In this document: positions 8,201-13,112 of the stretch, in pieces
Layout of the letters: each line of letters begins with the position of its first letter
How positions within the stretch are numbered: the first letter of the stretch is position 1
Source: Methanosarcinales archaeon
GTDB taxonomy: Archaea > Halobacteriota > Syntropharchaeia > Alkanophagales > Methanospirareceae
Reading direction: 5' to 3'
NCBI GenBank assembly: GCA_025464585.1
Contig: JAODGL010000122.1
Span: forward strand, 1 to 13,112
Length of the DNA stretch: 13,112 bases
Notes under the pieces: model-generated
What the model was told of the DNA's origin: nothing
Seen by the model: the letters and a program-made list of their open reading frames with translations, nothing else
Database searches by the model: none
Program-made: the position numbers and the translations under genes

Positions 8201-8742
8201 AGAATGCTCTGGCGGATTTCAGCGAAAAACTTGATGACATCAGAAAGACACTCGTGTCAGAAGCGGTTATGGATAGGATAAACGAAGTAGCTGGGGATTA
8301 CAGTAGTTTGATGGATACATTCAGCAGAAAATACAAAGAGCGGCATGAAGAATTTAATAACTGGATTATAGCTGCTTTCGAGGTGGTTAAAAACCATAAT
8401 GCCTTTGAATTGAAGCCGGAAGAGGCGAGAAAGAAGGAAGAGGAATTAATGAAACATCAGTGTAAAAATTTGGTTTTTGAGCCGGGTGCATTATACTGCA
8501 AAACGTGCGGAAGGTATTTTACGGATATGAATGAGGATTTTGTAAGGCGACTGAAACAAAGGGTGCTGGAAGAGCTTGATAAGCTTATACCGGATGTGCC
8601 AAGACCTCCAGAACCTCTCGAGATAAAGGAGGAGGTAAGGAGTGAAGAGGTTATGAAGGTCATAGAAAAGATTAAGGAGTTCTTCTCGAAGTATAAAGGC
8701 ATATTTGAGGTTGAGATACGGATTAAACCGAGGGAGAAGTGA
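5221..8742 (+). CDS. brxC: BrxC, large P-loop ATPase of BREX (PglY-like)
   Basis: Large BREX ATPase of 1173 residues, a normal size for BrxC/PglY. It is thought to act with PglX, BrxB and PglZ in recognising or excluding phage DNA. The N-terminus MKMLRDLIEKDPYREI, followed by VVKVDDHTPEIVRMELEEY, is the family's usual opening. Walker A is GFFGSGKS at 71-78, with Lys77. Walker B is IVVLLDE, ending at Asp261-Glu262. The helical segment IGWAYQYF-like motifs of PglX are absent, so the two are not confused. Long charged, coiled-coil-rich stretches follow from about 560 to 1070. Near the C-terminus His1079-x-Cys1081 and Cys1093-x-x-Cys1096 could bind zinc. The start at 5221 follows a strong Shine-Dalgarno site two bases after brxB; the stop overlaps pglX as TGATG. 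The gene looks intact. Confidence 0.93.
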   Translation: MKMLRDLIEKDPYREIVSVVKVDDHTPEIVRMELEEYIPTEEIKESFRRIVEGFIETKRGYTEEVCVWLSGFFGSGKSHFLKVLGYLLENRELATPDGRTMQSTSYIATKLGLQNLAPLISKEFKPKVLFLYLLDYDHAVEPTLSRLIYKSLMKEKGLSDIIWVSLWEEELWKEGKYEEFKEWVRKEFASDWEEKRKLHAGVILKKALPIFLPLYSNEEDAGKAIEESRRVELTPSEVIKKFKAYAEEIDENKGRIVVLLDEAGLYVGDSTERLTDMNALAEQVVKDGGGKVWLIATSQEALPEMVDRFAMERQKLEWLRDRFRHFSLTPASVEKVVTERMLKKKVEAIEILRKFYQNKAGVISEALGLKSAKLPDEINEEGFIKFYPFLPYSIRLLQDISRAFVRTMDDARRFSARERSMLKIVHAILSGEGDIDCFAEKELGVFVTFDILYDAISSDLRFIKSDYHAIIQDEIGELGEIEGIEISSVAKALFLLQNIEEKVPCSLDNLSAVLFPEVSADKNRNREAVKKCLDVLRANGWVIEENGAYRMLTYDEHSLERTIKENLPRVAEKRKFLKEELEEKLKKFEYRYGKSRRPFDVGFTVDGEKITEENLEVVIYTSFSGKKEEEISRESSDSANTVYWLSAQDSEFERIVERTIALKKTEEQFRTLTLTEKQRQYIKILSEEYVGNKNDISRKIESVFEKGVVYVSGVKSAPFDSFEKTLEERLKPIAEEVYSEFVDARPKRDEECAEVFNWKPGVKIAEVYRDLGIVVNNTINVSAKVPSTVLKRIEYRRSYGLSRTGKDLIVEFDKPPYGWDTRVVRLAVASLFKAGKISVMWNNKPYYSATPELNDVFVKGTQFNKASFDVLPEVDWRKARELLSSIFGVRSEDTFEKTAEKVRDVANEWWSDAKQFQTRVIDNELSKGIRDEIEGFSRAIEEVVKVEEPNARLRVFLEREEDVKKNFKTVKKLESFDFGKYREIKKFIENSGVKNALADFSEKLDDIRKTLVSEAVMDRINEVAGDYSSLMDTFSRKYKERHEEFNNWIIAAFEVVKNHNAFELKPEEARKKEEELMKHQCKNLVFEPGALYCKTCGRYFTDMNEDFVRRLKQRVLEELDKLIPDVPRPPEPLEIKEEVRSEEVMKVIEKIKEFFSKYKGIFEVEIRIKPREK

Positions 8743-10652
8743 TGCTTTCAAAGGAGCAGAGGAGAAAAATAGAAGGTGTTGTTCTGAGAAGCAAGAAATT
8801 ATTAGAAGATGAGTTTGACAGATTGCTCCGAACATACAGGCTGATGCCTGAGAAGGCAATTGAAAGAATTACAGAGGAGAAACAGGCTGTGCGGAAAAAG
8901 CTGGAAGTAGCACTGAAGCGTGAGAGTGAGGATTATGAAAAAGCAAGAAGGAGGTATGTGAAATATGCAGCATTCACATTTCTCAACAGGATACTTGCAT
9001 TGAGGATTTCAGAAGTTCACGGATTGATAAAAGAAACGGTGATAACGAGAACGGTGTTTGGAGAGAGGTCAAGGAGTGAGAGAGATTTGCTTGATATGCA
9101 CCCGGGACTCGTATCGAATCCGGAAGAGCTGGCTTTCAGGGCATTAGCGGAAGCTTATGAAGCGGTGGGAAAATACATCCCCCATTTATTCGATTCAAAC
9201 GACCCTTATGCAATTCTGCAACCTTCGCTCGTGGCATATCGAGGGGCGAGGAAGATTATCTCAGAAATACCAGAAGATATTCTGCGACAATTAGAAACCA
9301 TAGGATGGGCATACCAGTATTTCAACACGAAAGAGCGCGAGGAGATAAGGAAGCGGATGCGAGGAAGTCCGCAACCAGACGAAATTCCGCCCCTTAATCA
9401 ACAATACACAGTTGGCTGGATAGTGAAGTTTCTCGTTGAGAATACGCTTGGTAAATTGTGGCTGGAGACGAAGCCAGATATAAAGCTGGGATTGGATTAT
9501 CTCGTGCAGACGGAAAACAAGATAAAGCTGGATGGTGTAAAGGTAGAGAATCTCAGGGTTCTTGACCCTGCGTGTGGGAGTGGACATTTCTTGCTTGGTG
9601 CTTTTGACCTGCTCATGGAGATGTGGAAGGAGGAACATCCGGAAATTCCAGACTGGGAAATACCAGCGTTAATACTTGAAAAAAACCTTTATGGGATAGA
9701 TATAGATTTGAGGGCGACGCAGATAGCGGCAATGGCACTGTATTTAAAGGCAAGAACGGTGTTCGGAAAAGAGAAAGAAGAAGAAGTAATGGAAGAGTTC
9801 GAACTCAGGAGAATGAACATCGTGTGCGCTGACATACACTTCGTAGATGGCGAGATGAGAAAAAAATTCCTTTCCCAGTTTGAATATGACGGGAAAATCA
9901 GAGGTATAGTGGAAGAGATGCTAAGGGCTTGCGAGAACGCTTTTGAAATAGGCTCATTGTTAAGAATAAGGCAACCTTTCGAGAAACTGTTCGAATCAAG
10001 GAGAAAAGGATGGACAAAAGCTTCTTTTGCTCAGGAACAACTCTCAACCTTCGCTCCCGAAGCAATACCTAAGGAGAACACGGTAGATGAGATAGTGGAG
10101 AAGATAAAGGTATTCATCAAAGAAGCGACGGAATCGAAGGATATGGGCACTATGCTTTTTGGATTTGATGCGGAAAAGGCAATTAGTCTTGTTGATGTGC
10201 TTACCAATTACTATGATGTGGTCCTGATGAATCCACCATATGGAGCAATGCCTGCGAAATGCAAGGCGTACGCAAAGGAACGCTATAAAAGAACACATCG
10301 TGATTATTACACTGCTTTTATCGAGCAGGCGGTAGATTTATGCAAGCCCGGGGGTTATGTCGGCGCTCTCACAGGGAGGACGTTCATGTTCTTGAAATCG
10401 CATCAGAAGTTAAGGGAGGAGATTTTGCGGGATGATGCGTTGCCAGAAGTTGTTCTTGATCTGGGGTTCAACGTGCTCGATGGAGCGACGGCGAGATATG
10501 CGGCGTTCACGTTGCGGAGAAGGTACAAAGAAGATGGAGTGAAGTGGGAGGAGCATCCTGTTACGTTCTTTAAACTCACGGATTATGCGTGGGATGAGAA
10601 ACGTGTGATGTTTGAAGAATCAAGAGTAAGAACAATATCTAAAACTATATAA
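8742..10652 (+). CDS. pglX: PglX, 5' part: adenine-specific DNA methyltransferase catalytic portion, cut off by an insertion
   Basis: N-terminal 636 residues of the BREX methyltransferase. PglX normally adds N6-methyladenine at a specific non-palindromic site to mark self DNA and is about 1100-1200 residues long. The fragment has the helical PglX N-terminus, the QTIGWAYQYF-like segment (here LETIGWAYQYFN, about 185-196), SAM-binding motif I DPACGSG at 275-281, and catalytic motif IV NPPYG at 497-501. The family text continues through GFNVLDGATARYAAFTLRRR and WDEKRVMFEES, then changes to a short unrelated tail, VRTISKTI, and a TAA. The stop lies inside a TATATAA element belonging to the next gene. 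The missing 3' part resumes after a 1.6 kb insertion. I took the ATG at 8742 (TGATG overlap with brxC); a GTG sits one codon upstream. It lacks the recognition region, so activity alone is doubtful. Confidence 0.92.
   Translation: MLSKEQRRKIEGVVLRSKKLLEDEFDRLLRTYRLMPEKAIERITEEKQAVRKKLEVALKRESEDYEKARRRYVKYAAFTFLNRILALRISEVHGLIKETVITRTVFGERSRSERDLLDMHPGLVSNPEELAFRALAEAYEAVGKYIPHLFDSNDPYAILQPSLVAYRGARKIISEIPEDILRQLETIGWAYQYFNTKEREEIRKRMRGSPQPDEIPPLNQQYTVGWIVKFLVENTLGKLWLETKPDIKLGLDYLVQTENKIKLDGVKVENLRVLDPACGSGHFLLGAFDLLMEMWKEEHPEIPDWEIPALILEKNLYGIDIDLRATQIAAMALYLKARTVFGKEKEEEVMEEFELRRMNIVCADIHFVDGEMRKKFLSQFEYDGKIRGIVEEMLRACENAFEIGSLLRIRQPFEKLFESRRKGWTKASFAQEQLSTFAPEAIPKENTVDEIVEKIKVFIKEATESKDMGTMLFGFDAEKAISLVDVLTNYYDVVLMNPPYGAMPAKCKAYAKERYKRTHRDYYTAFIEQAVDLCKPGGYVGALTGRTFMFLKSHQKLREEILRDDALPEVVLDLGFNVLDGATARYAAFTLRRRYKEDGVKWEEHPVTFFKLTDYAWDEKRVMFEESRVRTISKTI
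10646..10652 (+). promoter_or_regulatory. TATA box of the inserted cassette, overlapping the truncated pglX stop
   Basis: TATATAA with A-rich sequence (CTAAAAC) just upstream fits an archaeal TATA/BRE promoter. Its last three bases are the stop codon of the truncated pglX. Transcription would start near 10675, giving a leader of about 40 bases before the protease ATG at 10717, which has its own Shine-Dalgarno site (GAGGTGG, 10704-10710). This suggests the cassette can be expressed independently of the BREX operon. Confidence 0.5.
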
Positions 10653-10716
10653 GGAGAGAAAAAAAGTATCAATAATGTACCGATGTTAGGCAAAATCCAA
10701 AAAGAGGTGGAGATAA

Positions 10717-11898
10717 ATGGGGTTGATGAGCGAATATATAAATAGAAGAATGAGTGCAAAAGAAATGGAAGAGGAATTGCTCAGGCTCATTGGTAAATAC
10801 AATAAAATCAGAAATACTTATTTGTTCGTATACGCGGGAGCGATTGGAAAGCCAATACCTGACATCCCATTAAGTATGGACGATTATTATATTGTTTTTG
10901 ATATGCTCAAAGATGTGAATTCAGATAATCTTGACTTTTATATTGAAACACCGGGGGGAAGCGGTGAAGCAGTGGAGGAAATTGTCAGGTTTATCAGGAA
11001 TAAATTCAGCAAAATTGCTTTTGTAGTGTCGGGAGAGGCAAAAAGCGCTGGGACTATTCTGGTTCTTTCAGGGGACGATATACTCATGACAAATAGTGGA
11101 AGTCTTGGGCCAATAGATGCGCAAGTAAAAATTGGGAGATCTGTAATCTCTGCCTATGATTACATTGAATGGGTAAATGAGAAAAGAGAAGAAGCTGAAA
11201 AAGCAGGAAAACTAAATCCCTTTAATGCTACTATGGTAGCACAAATAAGTCCTGGAGAGTTAAGTGGTGTACATCATGCGCTGAAGTTTGCTGAAGAGCT
11301 GGTTGTGGAATGGCTCCCAAAATATAAGTTTAAAAATTGGAATGTCACCGAAACCAGAAAAATTCCAGTTACTGATGAGATGAAAAGAAGAAGAGCGGAA
11401 GAAATAGCAAGTGAATTGATGAACCATGCCCGATGGAGAAGTCATGGACGCTCTATTAAAATTAGCGATTTGGAAAGTGAAAGTATTGGCTTGAAAATAA
11501 TAAAAGTGGATGATGACCCACAATTGAGGGATACCGTTTATAGAATACAAACAATTTGCCGATTATTATTCGCCGGCACGACTACATACAAAATCTTTGC
11601 TACGGAAAAAGAGAAAATATTCAAACAAGCGGTTCCTGTAGGACCACCACCAAAAATACCGGCTGGAAAAACACCTGACGTTGCAGAAGTCGAAGTGAAA
11701 TGTCCAAGCTGCGGAAAACACCATAAAATTTACGCAAAATTTATTCCAGACCCCAAGATTGATGAAAAATTCCGGAATAAAGGTGCCAAGCCGTTTCCCA
11801 GAGATAATAAATTAATATGTGATTGTGGTTTTGAAATAGACTTAAGTGGTATAAAGAATGAAATTGAAGCACGGAGTGGCAAAAAAATCATAATTTAA
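10717..11898 (+). CDS. SDH-family (ClpP/SppA-fold) serine protease with C-terminal zinc-ribbon-like segment
   Basis: Probable ATP-independent serine protease of the SDH_protease family, a branch of the ClpP/crotonase fold related to SppA, 393 residues. Visible motifs: IETPGGSGEAVEEIV (76-90, the glycine-rich oxyanion-hole loop), GEAKSAGTIL (106-115) with the likely nucleophile Ser110, and SGSLGPIDAQ (127-136), the LGP-x-D-x-Q motif typical of this family. The N-terminus is hydrophilic, with no signal peptide or membrane segment, unlike many membrane-anchored SDH/SppA proteins, so it should be cytosolic. After residue 300 a proline-rich linker leads to a segment with Cys329-x-x-Cys332 and Cys368-x-Cys370, probably metal-binding. 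Shine-Dalgarno GAGGTGG precedes the ATG; another ATG lies at 10726. It is the first gene of the cassette that splits pglX. Family call is firm; the substrate is unknown and it is not a known core BREX gene. Confidence 0.86.
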   Translation: MGLMSEYINRRMSAKEMEEELLRLIGKYNKIRNTYLFVYAGAIGKPIPDIPLSMDDYYIVFDMLKDVNSDNLDFYIETPGGSGEAVEEIVRFIRNKFSKIAFVVSGEAKSAGTILVLSGDDILMTNSGSLGPIDAQVKIGRSVISAYDYIEWVNEKREEAEKAGKLNPFNATMVAQISPGELSGVHHALKFAEELVVEWLPKYKFKNWNVTETRKIPVTDEMKRRRAEEIASELMNHARWRSHGRSIKISDLESESIGLKIIKVDDDPQLRDTVYRIQTICRLLFAGTTTYKIFATEKEKIFKQAVPVGPPPKIPAGKTPDVAEVEVKCPSCGKHHKIYAKFIPDPKIDEKFRNKGAKPFPRDNKLICDCGFEIDLSGIKNEIEARSGKKIII

Positions 11899-11913
11899 GG
11901 AGAGGGGGTAAAA

Positions 11914-12093
11914 ATGGAAGAGAGGAGACAAAAAATAAAAAAAGAAGCGGAAATATTGATAGCCTTTTTAAAACGGACCAGAGAAGGGGAGTATGCACCT
12001 ATTGAAGAGAGTTCTCTGCCTTATGCCAGAATCAAAGAAGAAACGGAATCCGTCGAAGGATACGAAGAAGAATACTACTACGGCGTAAGCTAA
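11914..12093 (+). CDS. Small acidic, tyrosine-rich protein of the protease cassette (59 aa)
   Basis: A 59-codon ORF with a very strong Shine-Dalgarno run (GGAGAGGGGG, 11899-11908), beginning 15 bases after the protease stop. It is therefore likely a real, co-transcribed gene despite its size. The first 24 residues form a basic amphipathic helix (MEERRQKIKKEAEILIAFLK). The rest is acidic and probably flexible, ending in a GYEEEYYYGVS tail. No known domain, signal peptide or membrane segment is seen. Position and composition would suit an adaptor, inhibitor or substrate of the adjacent protease, but nothing in the sequence proves that. Family unrecognised. Confidence 0.6.
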   Translation: MEERRQKIKKEAEILIAFLKRTREGEYAPIEESSLPYARIKEETESVEGYEEEYYYGVS

Positions 12094-12100
12094 TCTACCA

Positions 12101-12250
12101 ATGAAAGGATTAAGAGAAGACCAAAAGATTGCTCTTGAAGAAATAATGGAATTTAACGTGGTAGTTTGCATGCCCCCCATAAGGAGTTACACCTTAAAGG
12201 TGAAAGTGAAGAGTATCAAGAAAGCAGAACCGAGGATTGTGGGACCATAA
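12101..12250 (+). CDS. Small hypothetical protein of the protease cassette (49 aa)
   Basis: A 49-codon ORF seven bases after the 59-residue gene, with no clear Shine-Dalgarno site of its own, so it would depend on reinitiation after the upstream stop. The product starts with a helix (MKGLREDQKIALEEIMEF) and continues into alternating hydrophobic/basic strands (NVVVCMPPIRSYTLKVKVKS, then IKKAEPRIVGP), which suggests a small beta-hairpin or subunit-like fold. I do not recognise the family. Its stop is in the same frame as the resumed pglX coding text, which begins just downstream. It could be a third member of the protease module, or the remnant of a longer gene. Confidence 0.5.
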   Translation: MKGLREDQKIALEEIMEFNVVVCMPPIRSYTLKVKVKSIKKAEPRIVGP

Positions 12251-12310
12251 TGGATTCAAATTGAAGTGATAAAGGGAAAATATACAAGAAGTGAAAATAT
12301 AAGGGATACC
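12251..12310 (+). other. Junction between the cassette and resumed pglX
   Basis: These 60 bases are open in the pglX frame and carry the right copy of CAAGA (12285-12289). The last seven codons before the ATG (SENIRDT) probably belong to the original pglX. The bases before about 12284 probably belong to the inserted segment. No terminator or inverted repeat is visible here, so transcripts of the cassette may read into the pglX 3' part. Confidence 0.4.
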
Positions 12311-13112
12311 ATGCCAAAACACGTATATACGGTAAAATTAGGCGACCTTGCGGAAATACCGGGCTCACCTTACGCATATTGGTCTTCCAAATCCATAAGG
12401 GAGCTATTCCTGAAGTATCCACCACTGGATAGAGATGTCGCGGGTAAGAAAGAAGCGCCGAAGATCGCTGATGTTAAAGTGGGGTTACAGACAAGTGATG
12501 ATTTGAGGTTCACACGATTCTGGTGGGAGGTTGATACGGATAACATAGCAACAAGCAGGGAGGAAACCTATCATAAGAAGTGGGTGCCTTATGAAAATGA
12601 TGTTTATTTGTTTTATTTCTATAATCCAATTACAGTGGTTGTTGATTGGGGAGATGACGGGTTAAAAATAAAGAATTATAAAAATTTGGAAGGAAAACTG
12701 CTTTCACGTCCACAAAATGTAAATTTCTACTTTCTTCCGGGAATAGTATGGAGTTGTGGGATACAACGAAGTCAACTTAAAAAAGTTCAAGGCTTACAAA
12801 GGATTCCTTACAGGTTACTTCCGACTGGCTGCATTTTTGGAGTTGCTGCCCAGGGTATAATTCCTAAAAAAGAGGAGGATAATTGGTGGCTTTTATCAAT
12901 TCTGTGCTCAAAAGTTGTCTTTTGTTTCTCAGGGCTCATAGTACCAGACAAAATGCCAGGAACGGGTCCCTGTGCAAATCTCCCTATTGCTAAACCCGCA
13001 GATGATGAGAAGAACAAACTCGAAACCCTCGCCAAAGAAGCTTACTCCCTCCTCCGTGAATGGGACACAGGCAACGAATCCTCAACGCAATTCATCATGC
13101 CCTGGCTTTTGC
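12311..13112 (+). CDS. pglX: PglX, 3' part: recognition region of the split BREX methyltransferase (runs off the window)
   Basis: C-terminal portion of PglX, open to the end of the window (267 codons visible, no stop). It has family text that follows directly on the 5' part: KHVYTVKLGDLAEIPGSPYAYW at residues 3-24, GLQTSDDLRFTRFWWEV, KKWVPYEND and LLSRPQNVNFYFLPGIVWS, then an aromatic stretch typical of the target-recognition region of PglX. It has no methyltransferase catalytic motif. The reading frame is open back to 12251, where the stop of the 49-codon ORF lies; pglX-like text probably starts at about 12290. The first ATG in frame is 12311, preceded by a weak AAGGGA; a GTG exists at 12266. 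With an ATG exactly at the conserved module it might be translated as a separate subunit, or it may be a dead fragment. Confidence 0.88.
   Translation, partial: MPKHVYTVKLGDLAEIPGSPYAYWSSKSIRELFLKYPPLDRDVAGKKEAPKIADVKVGLQTSDDLRFTRFWWEVDTDNIATSREETYHKKWVPYENDVYLFYFYNPITVVVDWGDDGLKIKNYKNLEGKLLSRPQNVNFYFLPGIVWSCGIQRSQLKKVQGLQRIPYRLLPTGCIFGVAAQGIIPKKEEDNWWLLSILCSKVVFCFSGLIVPDKMPGTGPCANLPIAKPADDEKNKLETLAKEAYSLLREWDTGNESSTQFIMPWLL

Larger units (their letters stand above)
10626..12289 (+). mobile_element. Candidate inserted cassette splitting pglX (about 1664 bases)
   Basis: The pglX protein text breaks near 10625 and resumes at about 12290. The five bases CAAGA occur at 10621-10625 and 12285-12289; removing 1664 bases between them rejoins the two pglX parts in frame as FEESR-SENIRDTMPKHVY. 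The segment holds a serine protease gene and two small genes, all in the direction of pglX. It has no transposase, integrase or visible terminal inverted repeats, so the mechanism of entry is unknown. Hand counts in sampled 60-base rows give lower G+C inside (18/60 at 10861, 20/60 at 11461) than in the pglX parts (31/60 at 9541, 36/60 at 10321, 28/60 at 12361). The exact ends are inferred, and a 5-base repeat can arise by chance. Confidence 0.5.

Noticed and set aside
7758..8240. 160-codon antisense ORF within brxC, and similar antisense ORFs at 5664-6032 and 6621-7031
   Set aside because: They are Ser/Phe/Leu-rich mirror translations of Glu/Lys-rich sense codons, with no recognisable domains, and lie inside a clearly conserved gene.
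10650..11904. TAAGGAGAG occurring at both 10650-10658 and 11896-11904, as element ends
   Set aside because: Both are a stop codon followed by a purine-rich Shine-Dalgarno-like stretch, which explains the likeness.
10653..12250. Intein or group I/II intron splitting pglX
   Set aside because: The insert contains complete genes with their own start and stop codons and no intein splice motifs, reverse transcriptase or homing endonuclease; both pglX frames are closed by stops.
10647..12304. Eight-base repeat ATATAAGG at 10647-10654 and 12297-12304, as a target-site duplication
   Set aside because: Joining at these copies leaves the TAA stop in the pglX frame and does not reach the frame of the 3' part, so it cannot be the ancestral junction. 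AT-rich matches of this size are expected by chance.
1..13112. CRISPR array, tRNA or rRNA genes
   Set aside because: No regularly spaced repeats, cloverleaf-like sequences or rRNA-like conserved stretches were seen on either strand.

Overview
This window looks archaeal. It carries a BREX anti-phage operon whose methyltransferase gene, pglX, is split in two by an unrelated three-gene cassette. TATA-like elements lie about 25 bases upstream of several start codons, so some transcripts may be leaderless. Inside the operon, genes use strong Shine-Dalgarno sites and some TTG starts. The VapB is of the DUF217 type common in archaea. Lys/Glu-rich proteins and purine-rich coding strands would fit a euryarchaeote, possibly a thermophile or an anaerobic methane-cycling lineage, but the species cannot be named from this sequence.

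Layout. Bases 1-227 hold an AT-rich tract and a doubtful 41-codon ORF. Bases 228-844 (minus strand) are a vapBC toxin-antitoxin pair behind a well-placed TATA box. Bases 892-1795 (minus strand) hold two overlapping, out-of-phase ORFs that may be the C-terminal remnant of a larger protein, perhaps a DUF1156-type methylase. A 33-base divergent promoter region separates them from the BREX operon. From 1829, on the plus strand, come brxL (AAA+ ATPase with a Lon-like C-terminal domain), brxA (DUF1819), brxB (DUF1788), brxC (large P-loop ATPase) and the 5' part of pglX (both methyltransferase motifs). These genes overlap or abut, so they are probably translated in a coupled way.

pglX then stops at 10652. 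It is followed by an SDH/ClpP-fold serine protease with a C-terminal zinc-ribbon-like segment (10717-11898), a 59-residue acidic tyrosine-rich protein (11914-12093) and a 49-residue protein (12101-12250). After these, the 3' part of pglX resumes at about 12290-12311 and runs off the window end. The protein text on the two sides reads as one PglX. The pieces can be rejoined in frame across a 5-base direct repeat (CAAGA, 10621-10625 and 12285-12289), which implies an insertion of about 1.66 kb. No transposase or terminal inverted repeat is visible. The cassette seems to bring its own promoter, because a TATATAA element overlaps the stop codon of the truncated pglX.

How it fits together. The gene set is type 1-like BREX with brxL moved to the front. 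pglZ is expected downstream but is not in the window. Either the insertion has inactivated the methyltransferase, or PglX now works as two polypeptides, a catalytic part and a recognition part. The protease plus two small proteins is the least familiar part of the window and the best candidate for an undescribed module.
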